A stretch of DNA of 64,000 nucleotides from JBGSQR01 sp964509295 (GTDB lineage: Bacteria; Desulfobacterota; Desulfuromonadia; Geobacterales; Pseudopelobacteraceae), in the NCBI GenBank assembly GCA_964509295.1, contig CAZDWS010000005.1:186001-250000 (forward strand). The letters run 5' to 3'. The position numbers and the translations under genes are program-made. The notes under the pieces were generated by a model, which saw only the letters and a list, made by a program, of their open reading frames with translations, ran no database searches and was not told where the DNA came from. This document shows positions 17,491 to 25,826 of this stretch, in pieces. The first letter of the stretch is position 1; each line of letters opens with the position of its first letter.

Positions 17491-18836
17491 GGTGTTTTCC
17501 CCCTGTAACCAGGACACACATACACCAGGTTAATGCTTTTCTTGTTCCGCAACTCTCCAGAGGGCAGTTTCAGGCTGCCAAGAGGAATCTGTGCAATGAA
17601 GCGCGGATTGAAGGGATCGGAGACATCAAAGACCGTACATACGGTTTGTCCCGCATTGGACGTGCCGGGCAGTTCATCCTGTTCGTGTGCCACATACAGC
17701 AGGTCGTTTTCGGGGTTCGTCCAGATACCGTGCGCCTCACGGCCATGGGTAAAGAAGGTGCCGACCACCTTACGTGTGCCAGGCTTGGCGCTGCGGTCAA
17801 TGATAGCAAGTCGGCTGGATGCCACGCCATCCGGGCCGTTGTCATCAACACGGGCCAGACTGGCGTACAGGACTTTCCCCTTGGCGTTCTCCACAAACTC
17901 GACATGATTTGGCCGGGCCAGATTGCCAAGCGACACGCTGTCCAGGACATGGAAAGCGCCGCTGATAGAGCGGCAGGAGACGGCATCGGCCAGCTTGTGC
18001 GAAAACCATACTTCGCTTCCGTCCGGACTGGTCTTCAGAAACGGGGTAAAACCCGGTTTATCCTGTGCAGCAATATCCAGCCGGGTTATTCGCTCGGGGT
18101 GCGAATAGCCGGACTTATCCGTATTGACACGAATCACATCAACCTGGGAAACTTTCTGGCTGGCCACAAATGCGATCGTTCCCTGTGCATTGAACCACAC
18201 CTGCGAAGGGCCATTGATCGTCGGCACATAACGCAGAATCGCACCTGCATCGGTTCCGCCCATCTGCTTGATCGCCCGTTCCACATCCAGAATCGCAATC
18301 CGGTCTTCTCCGCGCAGTGTAACCCACAGCTCTTTGCCGTTTCGTGTGAAGGTTGGTTCATGCGGCTCACGCCCCACCAGAATGCCGCTGGAAATACGTT
18401 CCGGATTGGTGGTCGGACCTGCCGACGGATTTGGCGCATTGCCGATGACGCGTTTGCTGACTGCATCAATCAGATAAACATTGCTCGATCCGCGCCCGCT
18501 GGTTGCCAGCAGTTTTCCGTCCGGCGAAGGAACCGCTCCGTGTGCGTCGATACAGCCATGATAGAGCGGCTTGTGGATCATTGCCGCGTGTGTCGGCGCC
18601 ACCCCTGCGGTTACGAAGCGAAAAGGTGGTCTCCCGTCTTCATCGAAACTGGTGAGGTTAATGGTGGTTTCAACCGTATTGCTGCGCGGATCAATAACAA
18701 CCAGGGTGTTGGAATCTTCATTGGTGATGAAGACACGGTCCTGTGCTTCGATGGACGGTTTAGCCTGAGCTGAAGCTCTGTGAGGCGAGGCGAGTATCAA
18801 ACATGCTGCAATTGTAACGAAAAGAGTTCGGATCAT
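17487..18836 (-). CDS. exported beta-propeller (YVTN-type) protein
   Basis: 449-residue secreted protein. The start at 18836 follows a strong AAGGAGG and opens a signal peptide (MIRTLFVTIAACLILASPHRASAQA). Repeated blade-like units follow, for example RVFITNEDSNTLVVIDP, KLLATSGRGSSNVYLID and ELWVTLRGEDRIAILD, as in seven-bladed YVTN/lactonase-like propellers. No catalytic residues can be named. It is translationally coupled to the DUF305 gene, suggesting a joint periplasmic, perhaps metal-related, role. A 70-codon upstream extension without a ribosome site is rejected. Confidence 0.85.
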   Translation of the reverse strand: MIRTLFVTIAACLILASPHRASAQAKPSIEAQDRVFITNEDSNTLVVIDPRSNTVETTINLTSFDEDGRPPFRFVTAGVAPTHAAMIHKPLYHGCIDAHGAVPSPDGKLLATSGRGSSNVYLIDAVSKRVIGNAPNPSAGPTTNPERISSGILVGREPHEPTFTRNGKELWVTLRGEDRIAILDVERAIKQMGGTDAGAILRYVPTINGPSQVWFNAQGTIAFVASQKVSQVDVIRVNTDKSGYSHPERITRLDIAAQDKPGFTPFLKTSPDGSEVWFSHKLADAVSCRSISGAFHVLDSVSLGNLARPNHVEFVENAKGKVLYASLARVDDNGPDGVASSRLAIIDRSAKPGTRKVVGTFFTHGREAHGIWTNPENDLLYVAHEQDELPGTSNAGQTVCTVFDVSDPFNPRFIAQIPLGSLKLPSGELRNKKSINLVYVCPGYRGKTP

Positions 18837-19060
18837 AGAAACCTCCTTGTAATGCTCGACCTCTGAAGTACAGACCGAGCGAGAACTGGCAAAAAAGTTT
18901 CGCAGGGAGAAGGCATGGCAGGTCCTGCTATGTGTTTTATTACAAAAGGATAGCATAAAACAGGTCATGGGCAACCGGCAAGCAAGCCTCTTCCGATGGA
19001 TTTGATCAAAGGTATTACTGAGGCTTTTTGAAAGGCTACAAAACACCGAAACACTGGATA
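18837..19060. other. intergenic region, no gene seen
   Basis: Upstream region of the beta-propeller gene. I see a loose TTGCCC/TATCCT promoter possibility on the minus strand near 18945-18975 and nothing else I can support. Confidence 0.3.
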
Positions 19061-19090
19061 AAAAAAGTCCCGGACCAACAAAACCGGGAC
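19061..19090 (-). terminator. terminator of the transglutaminase-like gene
   Basis: On the minus strand GTCCCGG, a ten-base loop and CCGGGAC are followed by TTTTTT. It lies 54 bases past the stop of the gene at 19144. Confidence 0.85.
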
Positions 19091-19143
19091 AGTGCCTTCA
19101 CCATTACATCCTATTCTACATCTCGATTTCCCTTTCTTGACAA

Positions 19144-19743
19144 TTATAGCGATTGAGGCAGATCATCCCACAACTCGCTCAAGGTCTTGTATCGTTTCAA
19201 CCTCTTGATAACGCTGTCCACCGGCGACGCAAAAATTGTTTCGTAAATGAACTCATCGGCCAAGGGGTCCATGGCAAAAGCCAGCTGTTCTTTCTTGATA
19301 CTGAATTGGGCATTAATTCCATTGGTATTTCCCCGTGCATCGACACGAATCCACCTGTCCAGGCTGGCCAGGTAAATTGCATTAAAACCGTGCAAAACCG
19401 TCTCATCATCAACGGGAGGGTCCAGCTGCAAAACCTGATAGCAGAAACCGGCCGGAATATTTATTGCCCGTAGAAGGGCGGCCAGCAGATGGCTTTTGGC
19501 AAAACAGATCCCGGTGCCGTGCAGAAGCACTTCGCTGGCCTTGCATGTCACTATCTCAAGCCCGGCATCCTGAGTGTGGGAGATTGAGTCACGCACCCAT
19601 TCGTACAGACAGCGGGCTTTGGCAACTTCATCCGGTACTGCCTGTGTAAGTTCCAGCGCCTTCTGCCGGACAGCCGGGGTCTGCCAGTCAACAATTGCGT
19701 CGGAAATCAGGTATTCGTTTAAATCATCGGATTCTGGGTACAT
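19144..19743 (-). CDS. transglutaminase-like cysteine protein
   Basis: 199-residue protein of the transglutaminase-like superfamily. The papain-like triad is visible: Cys in GTGICFAKSHL, His in LHGFNAIYL and Asp in RVDARGN. No signal peptide or membrane segment is seen, so it should be cytoplasmic. Family members are mostly proteases or amidases of unknown substrate. It is monocistronic, with its own terminator at 19061-19090. Confidence 0.85.
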   Translation of the reverse strand: MYPESDDLNEYLISDAIVDWQTPAVRQKALELTQAVPDEVAKARCLYEWVRDSISHTQDAGLEIVTCKASEVLLHGTGICFAKSHLLAALLRAINIPAGFCYQVLQLDPPVDDETVLHGFNAIYLASLDRWIRVDARGNTNGINAQFSIKKEQLAFAMDPLADEFIYETIFASPVDSVIKRLKRYKTLSELWDDLPQSL

Positions 19744-19805
19744 AAGGTCCTCGTTTGCTTTTGTAATTGTACAGCTAACAGCCGGGTTGAGCGCTTTGTT
19801 GGGCG

Positions 19806-20438
19806 TTATTTCTTGCCCGCCAACGCAAAGTAACTGGTCATCAGGTTCCGGTAGTTGGGAATGTGGCTGGAGAATAGCGCACCAAGCCCTTCAATATCGT
19901 TGCGCCAGTCGCGATGCAGTTCACAGGCCATACTAAACCAGTTAATCAACTGGACGCCGGCAGCCTGCATCCGCAACCAGGCACTATGGCGGGTGACTTC
20001 ATTGAAGGTGCCCGAGGCGTCAGTGACCACGAAGACCTCGTATCCCTCCTCAATGGCAGAAAGCGCAGGAAAAGCCACACAGACTTCGGTGACTACTCCG
20101 GCAATGATCAGTTGCTTGCGGCCCGTCTTCTTGATTGCTCTGACAAAGTCCTCGTTATCCCAAGCGTTTATGTTGCCGGGCCGAGCAACATAAGGGGCAT
20201 CGGGAAACATCTCCTTCAACTCCGGTACCAGCGGTCCGTTCGGCCCGCTCTCGAAACTGGTGGTGATAATGGTCGGCAGCTTGAAGTACTTTCCGCAGGC
20301 CGCGGTTGCCAGCACATTGTTCTTAAACTCGCTGGGCGAAAAATCCTGCACCAGCGAGATCAGGCCCGCCTGGTGATCCACCAGCAGTAAAGCTGCATCG
20401 TCTTTAGAAAGCCGGTTGTACTTGAATGACTTGCTCAT
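19806..20438 (-). CDS. isochorismatase-family hydrolase (YcaC-like)
   Basis: 210-residue cysteine hydrolase. I take the start at 20438, which has AAGGAGGAG upstream; a 39-residue longer reading lacks a ribosome site. The isochorismatase-fold elements are present: the Asp in LLLVDHQ, and GVVTEVCVAF with the nucleophilic Cys after the conserved cis-peptide region. The overall sequence resembles YcaC-type proteins, whose physiological substrate is unsettled. Cytoplasmic. Confidence 0.88.
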   Translation of the reverse strand: MSKSFKYNRLSKDDAALLLVDHQAGLISLVQDFSPSEFKNNVLATAACGKYFKLPTIITTSFESGPNGPLVPELKEMFPDAPYVARPGNINAWDNEDFVRAIKKTGRKQLIIAGVVTEVCVAFPALSAIEEGYEVFVVTDASGTFNEVTRHSAWLRMQAAGVQLINWFSMACELHRDWRNDIEGLGALFSSHIPNYRNLMTSYFALAGKK

Positions 20439-20628
20439 GAATAACTCCTCCTTACGGTTGATTAATCCGGACGGGTCCGGTGCTTTACAGGCAACCCAAG
20501 AGACAATTATATACCAAAATTTCCACACCGCTTTTTGTTCAAGCAATTTATTCAACTACCAACTCTGATACAGCCTGAAACTATATAAAATTAAAGAAAA
20601 AAGTTCGGCGATTAGTGAGACAATAACA
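20439..20628. other. intergenic region, no gene seen
   Basis: The upstream region of the YcaC-like gene is AT-rich from about 20500 onward. No conserved element is recognised until the duplicated segment begins. Confidence 0.3.
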
Positions 20629-20672
20629 ACACAAAAGCTGCCACCGGATTACACTGATGGCAGCTTTTGTGT
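20629..20672. terminator. perfect 15-bp hairpin, terminator of the VOC gene
   Basis: The arms at 20629-20643 and 20658-20672 are perfectly complementary (ACACAAAAGCTGCCA). The same hairpin core occurs after the ABC ATPase gene at 21471-21504, showing that the two gene ends share ancestry. Confidence 0.8.
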
Positions 20673-20728
20673 TCATAATTTGTACTGAGCAGAATTTATT
20701 CTTTAACCTCATCCTTAACCGGCAACAA

Positions 20729-20776
20729 CTAAACCACCAGACCGTCTCTCAGACAAATAGTCCGTTCGGCGTTCAT
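20729..20776 (-). pseudogene. relic of an ABC ATPase C-terminus
   Basis: Directly after the VOC stop the minus strand encodes Met-Asn-Ala followed by ERTICLRDGLVV and a stop. This matches the last residues of the intact ABC ATPase at 21564 (DRTIVLKDGLVV). The sequences beyond both stops, including the terminator hairpin, are also alike. The fragment is therefore the 3' end of a second ATPase copy whose body has been lost or replaced by the VOC gene. Confidence 0.75.
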
Positions 20777-21271
20777 TCAACCGCGGCGAGCCGCCTCAAT
20801 TGCTGCGATGTCGATCTTTCTCATCTCCATCATCGCGTCGAACGCGCGCTTGGCAACAACGGGATCGGGATCGGTAATCGCTTCCATCAGAGCAATCGGC
20901 GTAATCTGCCAGGACAGACCCCATTTATCCTTGCACCAGCCGCACTCACTCTCCTCGCCACCGTTGCCGACGATCGCGTTCCAGTATCGATCTGTTTCTG
21001 CCTGGTCAACGGTTGCAACCTGGAACGAGAATGATTCGTTGTGCTTGAACTCAGGTCCACCATTGAGTCCGAGGCAGGGAATCCCCATCACTGTAAACTC
21101 TACCGTCAACACATTCCCTTTCTTCCCGGACGGATAGTCTCCCGGTGCGTAGAGAACTGCGCCAACTGAGGAATCGGGAAAGGTCTCGGCATAAAATCGC
21201 GCCGCTTCTTCGGCGTCGCCATCGTACCAAAGGCAAATCGTGTTCTTGGCTTGCTTCCGAATCTTACTCAT
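20777..21271 (-). CDS. VOC-superfamily (PhnB-like) protein
   Basis: 164-residue protein of the PhnB/3-demethylubiquinone-methyltransferase-like group of the vicinal oxygen chelate superfamily. The start at 21271 follows AAAGGAGG. Typical segments are TICLWYDGDAEEAARFYAETF, the FKHNESFSF strand and the ECGWCKDKWGLSWQI block. Members often act in antibiotic or metabolite modification, but most are uncharacterised. It ends exactly where the relic ABC ATPase tail begins, so it probably arrived by recombination. Confidence 0.88.
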   Translation of the reverse strand: MSKIRKQAKNTICLWYDGDAEEAARFYAETFPDSSVGAVLYAPGDYPSGKKGNVLTVEFTVMGIPCLGLNGGPEFKHNESFSFQVATVDQAETDRYWNAIVGNGGEESECGWCKDKWGLSWQITPIALMEAITDPDPVVAKRAFDAMMEMRKIDIAAIEAARRG

Positions 21272-21464
21272 CTTGACCTCCTTTTTAGTTTTATTGGCCA
21301 ACGGACCAGGTACTATTCCAATTGGTCGGTTTCATGATGCAATCATATCCAAAAATGTGGTTTTTTGTCTTCATTTTTTGTTTTGCCCTATGGGGCCAAA
21401 GAGTACTGTACGACTTTTGGATCCGGATATGCCGATGGTTGTGCATTTGGTTAGTGACACTGAC

Positions 21465-21504
21465 AACAAAAAAGCTGCCACCGGTATAACCCGATGGCAG
21501 CTTT
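21465..21504 (-). terminator. terminator of the HMA/DUF2318/ABC operon
   Basis: On the minus strand AAAGCTGCCA, a 14-base loop and TGGCAGCTTT are followed by a run of six Ts. It lies 60 bases past the ATPase stop. Confidence 0.85.
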
Positions 21505-21563
21505 CATATTCACAATCTGTACTCAGAAATTTATGCGATCAACACACCTTCAACCCATTCTTA

Positions 21564-22229
21564 CTACACAACCAAACCGTCCTTCAACACAATAGTCCGG
21601 TCGGCATAACGACCATTGTCAGGATTGTGGGTCACCATCACCACCGTCTGCCCGGCGTTGTTCAGTTCACGAAACAGCACCATAACCTCTTCGCTGGTTT
21701 TGGAATCCAGATTGCCGGTCGGTTCATCAGCCAGCAGGATATGCGGTTTATTGACTATGGCGCGGGCGATGGCCACACGCTCCTGCTCCCCGCCGGAAAG
21801 CTGGTTCGGCAACCGGTCCAGCTTGGCACCCAGGCCGACCCGTTCCAGCGCCTGCTGCGCTGCGCTCTTTTGGGCAGCATTGCTCATCTTGACAATGGCT
21901 AGCGGCAGCATGACATTTTCAATGGCGGTCAGGTAGGGAATCAGATGAAAGGACTGGAACACAAATCCCAGGTTGGCGGCGCGAAAATCGGCCAGTTTTT
22001 CCCCGGACAGCTTGTACAATTCAACCCCGGCCATCTCCACCTCTCCGGCGGTCGGATGATTCATGCCGCCCAATACGGACAACAGTGTGCTTTTACCGGA
22101 ACCGGACTGCCCCATGATAGTGATGAACTCACCATCCTCAATGGTTATATTCACACCCCGCAGCGCCTCAACCACATCGTCACCGCTGGTGTAATGTTTT
22201 TTCACGTTTTTTATTTCGATAAGTGCCAT
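21564..22229 (-). CDS. MacB/LolD-type ABC transporter ATPase
   Basis: 221-residue ATP-binding subunit of the MacB/LolD/FtsE class. Walker A is GQSGSGKST, the signature is LSGGEQERVAIARA, Walker B is ILLADEPTGNLD and the H-loop is VMVTHNP. It is encoded 240 bases downstream of its likely partner permease in the same operon. This class drives mechanotransmission or lipoprotein/substrate extrusion rather than classic import. Confidence 0.93.
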   Translation of the reverse strand: MALIEIKNVKKHYTSGDDVVEALRGVNITIEDGEFITIMGQSGSGKSTLLSVLGGMNHPTAGEVEMAGVELYKLSGEKLADFRAANLGFVFQSFHLIPYLTAIENVMLPLAIVKMSNAAQKSAAQQALERVGLGAKLDRLPNQLSGGEQERVAIARAIVNKPHILLADEPTGNLDSKTSEEVMVLFRELNNAGQTVVMVTHNPDNGRYADRTIVLKDGLVV

Positions 22230-22469
22230 TTTAAATCCTCAAAAAACTAATTTCTTGTAGCCACTGAGATACAAAAAATCCCTCACCCGGCCTTCAGTCA
22301 CCCTCTCCCAGAGGGAGAAGGTTTATTTAATTTTAAAACATGTTCACCTGAGGCGATCATTTTTTTTGCAAGGTCTAGGAAGGCGAAAGATTCCGCGGAT
22401 GCATAGCAGCGATATTTTGCACAAGGTAATCTTGAAGCCTGACGACGAGATTGCGGAAAAGTGGTCGCC
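22230..22469. repeat. spacer with REP-like element
   Basis: The gap between permease and ATPase holds a palindromic element at about 22280-22322 (CCCTCACCCGG then CCCTCTCCCAGAGGGAGAAGG) of the same family as that inside murE. The remaining 150 bases (22330-22469) are unexplained; a 71-codon frame there runs into the repeat and is not convincing. Confidence 0.6.
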
Positions 22470-23630
22470 TCATAAAGCTCGAAGGGCTTCTGTTGGGTCC
22501 ATCCTGCTGGCATGCAGTGCCGGATATAGACTTGCCAACAGTCCCAACACCAGCGCCAGCGTCACAGAACCGACCGTCACCCACACATCCCAGACCAGAA
22601 GCGCCTTGCTGCTTTCTGCCATGAACGGCAGCGCCAGACCGGCACCTCCCATACCTGCCAGATAGCCCAAAACTCCGGCCAGCAAACTGACCAGGGCAGC
22701 TTCCAGCAGAATGATCCGCATGATGTGGCTCTTGCGGAAACCAATAGCCCGAAAAACGCCGATCTCGGTGGTCCGTTCGTTGACGCTGCCCATCATGGTG
22801 ACGAAGACAATCAGGGAACCGATGAAGACTACTACACCGCCCATGGCAAAAGAGAAACGTTTGAACTGGTCCAGTGCTTTCAAGCGCCCCTCCACCACCT
22901 GCTGAATGGCGGAAACTTTTGCATCCGGTATTTTTTCGGCAATCTGGGTGACCATGTCGCCGATAGGGCAGCCGGAGCAGAGCGCAGCCACCTCGGCCAG
23001 GGTAATTTTACCCTGTTTACCCAGCAGTTTCTGCGCTTTGGGCAGGCTTGCAAAAACCAGTGCATCGTCCTGAGACCCGGTCTGATCCAGCACTCCGACG
23101 ACCTTGAAGATTTCATTTTTAATGGTCAGGCTGTCACCCGGTTCCACACCAAGAACCTTAGATGCGTCACTACCCAGCAGCAGTTCGTTATCACCTTTTG
23201 GATCATTACCGAAGATTTTCCACCACTGTTTCATCTTCAGTTCATTTTCAAAGTTGACACCGACCAGCAGCACATCATGGGTCCCGATCCTGATACCGCC
23301 CAGTACTTTCGGCGCTATGGCAGAGATGTTCCTGTGGTTGACAATGGTCTTGATTCTGGCCAGGTCTTCTTCCAGTATCTCCCGCTGATCAAAGGTCACG
23401 CCTCCCAAACTGATGCCGCCGTAATTCATGGCCAGACCGTTACTCTGGGGTGTGATCAGGATATTGGCGCCGAACTCATCCATTTTGCGTTCAATGTCGC
23501 TGGACATGGAGCGTGTCAGGGTAATCAGAGTTACAATCGTGGCAATTCCGACCATTAGTCCGATGGTCAGAAATGCCATCTTGGCCTTGCGCCTTTTCAG
23601 GTTATTGATGGAAATAGTGTGCAGTTTCAT
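22470..23630 (-). CDS. FtsX/MacB-like ABC permease
   Basis: 386-residue permease with four membrane helices: one at the N-terminus (about 20-40) followed by a large periplasmic MacB_PCD-type domain (about 45-260), then three helices of the FtsX domain. The C-terminus DPTEALRAL is the usual ending of MacB-type permeases. An unusual Cys pair (CSGCP) lies in the periplasmic domain. Its ATG overlaps the stop of the DUF2318 gene (TGATG), and it pairs with the ATPase at 21564. Confidence 0.92.
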   Translation of the reverse strand: MKLHTISINNLKRRKAKMAFLTIGLMVGIATIVTLITLTRSMSSDIERKMDEFGANILITPQSNGLAMNYGGISLGGVTFDQREILEEDLARIKTIVNHRNISAIAPKVLGGIRIGTHDVLLVGVNFENELKMKQWWKIFGNDPKGDNELLLGSDASKVLGVEPGDSLTIKNEIFKVVGVLDQTGSQDDALVFASLPKAQKLLGKQGKITLAEVAALCSGCPIGDMVTQIAEKIPDAKVSAIQQVVEGRLKALDQFKRFSFAMGGVVVFIGSLIVFVTMMGSVNERTTEIGVFRAIGFRKSHIMRIILLEAALVSLLAGVLGYLAGMGGAGLALPFMAESSKALLVWDVWVTVGSVTLALVLGLLASLYPALHASRMDPTEALRAL

Positions 23631-24091
23631 CAGAAGTATTTGGCTCCGGCCTTGAGATCATGCAGATTAATCGAGATAGTACTGCCCTTTAATTGATGGG
23701 GCAGGTAGCCTGGATTGCAGCCGCCGGTGGCATTGGGTCCGAGACGATTAATGGCGAATTTCATGTTGCAGTTTTTGCAGTTCATTTTATCGCCCTGCTG
23801 TTCGTATCCCTTTTTGGCATGGTAACAGGCATCGCAGGCGTCAAAAGCCACCTTGATGCTGTTGTCCTGTGCTTTAACTGCAAAAAAATTGATTTCTTTG
23901 CCGCCATCCACAAGCTTATAAAAATGTGCTTTTCCATCTGTAAGCTTTGTTGCCGAGATGGTAACCACATCACCGCTGGCCTTGACCTTCTCATATTTTC
24001 CAAAGGAAAAAGCATAAACTGTTGCCGCTGCGATCAGGCAGGTTATTGCCGTAACTACACCGATTATCCTTGCTGTCCTGTTTGCTGCCAT
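23630..24091 (-). CDS. DUF2318 membrane-anchored Cys-rich protein
   Basis: 153-residue protein with one N-terminal membrane anchor (about 8-28) and an exported DUF2318 domain. Its Cys-rich core CDACYHAKKGYEQQGDKMNC continues with KNC and then GGCNPGY. In Campylobacter and other bacteria DUF2318 proteins are encoded beside MacB-like permeases and ATPases in iron (P19/FetMP-type) transport loci. The same neighbours here suggest a periplasmic metal or redox role; the metal is unknown. Confidence 0.88.
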   Translation of the reverse strand: MAANRTARIIGVVTAITCLIAAATVYAFSFGKYEKVKASGDVVTISATKLTDGKAHFYKLVDGGKEINFFAVKAQDNSIKVAFDACDACYHAKKGYEQQGDKMNCKNCNMKFAINRLGPNATGGCNPGYLPHQLKGSTISINLHDLKAGAKYF

Positions 24092-24135
24092 TTTGATCTC
24101 CCTTATAAACAGTAATTATATGATTCTGACTGTAC

Positions 24136-24570
24136 CTAAACACCTTTACCCGGCTGACTCGTCCCGCATCCGCCGCCCTTGCCGCCGCAACAGCCGCCAC
24201 CCTGACCTGCTTTTTCACCGATATTTCTGCCGGTTACCTGCCGGAACTGCTCCGGGGTCAGAACAACATGGACATTACTGCTGAATCCTGCACCTGTGAC
24301 TTTTTCGGCAATGTTTTCCGGTTTGACGGCCTTGGTATCATAACTGACAATTACCCAGCCGCCATTCAGATCTACCTCGGTGACCGCAACACCCTTGACA
24401 GACTCAAGCGCCTTTGAAATCTTGCTGCTGCAGCTGCCGCAGGTCATGCCGGTCGTTTGCAGCACGGTAATCGAATCTGCAGTCACACCAACCTTAACGT
24501 AAAAAGCCAGTACTGAAAGCAACGTTACTGTGGCAACGAGTATTAGTGCATTGGAAACTTTATTTTTCAT
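24136..24570 (-). CDS. heavy-metal-associated (HMA) domain protein
   Basis: 144-residue exported or membrane-anchored protein: an N-terminal hydrophobic helix (about 8-28), an HMA domain with the metal-binding GMTCGSC at residues 41-47 (Cys44, Cys47), and a Gly/Cys tail GGGCCGGKGGGCG that offers more thiols. The start at 24570 has GGAG five bases upstream; an earlier GTG is less likely. It is the first gene of the operon with DUF2318, permease and ATPase, supporting handling of a soft metal such as copper or mercury. Confidence 0.87.
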   Translation of the reverse strand: MKNKVSNALILVATVTLLSVLAFYVKVGVTADSITVLQTTGMTCGSCSSKISKALESVKGVAVTEVDLNGGWVIVSYDTKAVKPENIAEKVTGAGFSSNVHVVLTPEQFRQVTGRNIGEKAGQGGGCCGGKGGGCGTSQPGKGV

Positions 24571-24780
24571 ATTCACTCCACTGGTTAAATCTTTTGATAC
24601 AGCTATACTATCAAGTACTGTGCCAGACTGAATTCAAGCTTTAACAAGCTGTATTAACGGGACAAATCTTTTTTCATACCAGCACAGGCATTAGCAAAAA
24701 ATGTAGAATATTCCACTACAGTGCGCATTATTCAACTAGACCGGTGCCCGTATAAAGTATTATGTCAGCTCTATTTACTT

Positions 24781-24803
24781 CGTTATGCATATTTGGTATA
24801 AGG
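24781..24803 (+). promoter_or_regulatory. weak ModE-like site upstream of moaC
   Basis: CGTTATGCATATTTGGTATA has one good half (CGTTAT) of the ModE-type palindrome and a poor second half. It lies 40-60 bases before moaC, in an operon that encodes a ModE-type protein. Low confidence. The rest of the 24571-24839 gap shows nothing certain. Confidence 0.25.
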
Positions 24804-24839
24804 ACTTTATCAGCAAATCTCTGCAGAGCTGGAGGGATA

Positions 24840-25322
24840 ATGTCGTTCAACCACTTTGACAGCCAGGGCCAGGCCATCATGGTCGATGTCAGCGCCAAGG
24901 AACCCACACTCAGGCGGGCCGTTGCCACCGCCACCATCCGTATGTCACCCTCCACACTCTCCTCAATTCTGGAAGGGCGCACAGCCAAAGGGGATGTTCT
25001 GGGTGTTGCCAGAATTGCCGGAATTTCCGCTGTCAAGAAGACCCCTGACCTGATTCCGCTCTCCCATCCGCTGGCCATTCATGCTGTTTCCGTAGAATTC
25101 AAACCTGACCAGAACAAAGGTGAAATAGTTGTTGAATGCTCCGTCACGGCATTCGAACGCACCGGCGTTGAAATGGAAGCCATGATAGGCACCAGTATGG
25201 CCGCCCTGACCGTGTACGACATGTGCAAGGGGAGTGAGAAGGGCATTAGTATCACTGATATTGCCCTGCTTTATAAAGAGGGGGGCAAAAGCGGTACATA
25301 CAAAAGAGAGGTGCAACCATGA
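24840..25322 (+). CDS. moaC: cyclic pyranopterin monophosphate synthase MoaC
   Basis: Converts the MoaA product to cyclic pyranopterin monophosphate in Mo cofactor synthesis. The start at 24840 follows GGAGGGATA and gives 160 residues. Family signatures are MVDVSAK, KKTPDLIPLSHPL and AFERTGVEMEAM, followed by AALTVYDMCK. First gene of the moaC-mog-mobA-modE-moeA-moaA operon, overlapping mog by four bases. Confidence 0.97.
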   Translation: MSFNHFDSQGQAIMVDVSAKEPTLRRAVATATIRMSPSTLSSILEGRTAKGDVLGVARIAGISAVKKTPDLIPLSHPLAIHAVSVEFKPDQNKGEIVVECSVTAFERTGVEMEAMIGTSMAALTVYDMCKGSEKGISITDIALLYKEGGKSGTYKREVQP

Positions 25323-25819
25323 GAGCAGGGATTCTTACAATCAGCGACCGCAGCTCCCAGGGAAAACGTGATGACCTGGGCGGACCGGGCCTCAGCGCCT
25401 GGCTGAGCCAGCAGGGGGTTGAAACCGTTCTTTACAAGATCGTCGCAGACGAGATTAATGAGATTGCCCCGCAACTTTCCAGATGGGCCGATGATGACAC
25501 CCTGGATATGATCCTGACCACCGGCGGCACCGGCGTTTCACCGCGCGACGTCACACCCCAGGCAACCATGCAGATTCTGGATCTGGTCATCCCCGGACTG
25601 GGTGAACTGATGCGGGCCGAAAGTCTGAAAATAACCCCCATGGCCGCCCTTTCCCGCGCCGTGGCCGGCATCAGAAAGCAGACTCTGATCATCAATCTGC
25701 CCGGCAGCCCCAAAGGGGCTATTGAAAATCTGGCCGCCATCTGGGCGGCGGTGCCCCATGCCGTCCAAAAGATCCGTGGCGATACCAGTGATTGTGCCGA
25801 TCTGCCCAAAGGGAAATAA
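25319..25819 (+). CDS. mog: molybdopterin adenylyltransferase (MogA/MoaB)
   Basis: 166-residue MoaB/Mog-fold protein that adenylylates molybdopterin before Mo insertion by MoeA. The TTGGTGVSPRDVTP motif, the NLPGSPKG segment and the overall length match the family. Mog and MoaB are hard to separate by sequence alone. The ATG overlaps the moaC stop. Confidence 0.92.
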   Translation: MRAGILTISDRSSQGKRDDLGGPGLSAWLSQQGVETVLYKIVADEINEIAPQLSRWADDDTLDMILTTGGTGVSPRDVTPQATMQILDLVIPGLGELMRAESLKITPMAALSRAVAGIRKQTLIINLPGSPKGAIENLAAIWAAVPHAVQKIRGDTSDCADLPKGK

Positions 25820-25826
25820 CACCATA

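Noticed and set aside
19006..19015. TTTGATCAAA-like sequence as an Fnr site
   Set aside because: The half sites lack the four-base spacer of Fnr operators, and no promoter lies at the right distance.
22298..22513. 71-codon minus-strand frame between permease and ATPase
   Set aside because: It begins inside the permease 3' end and finishes inside the REP-like element; no ribosome site.
24600..24839. Mo cofactor riboswitch before moaC
   Set aside because: Considered because of context, but I could not find a convincing conserved fold; a covariance search would be needed.
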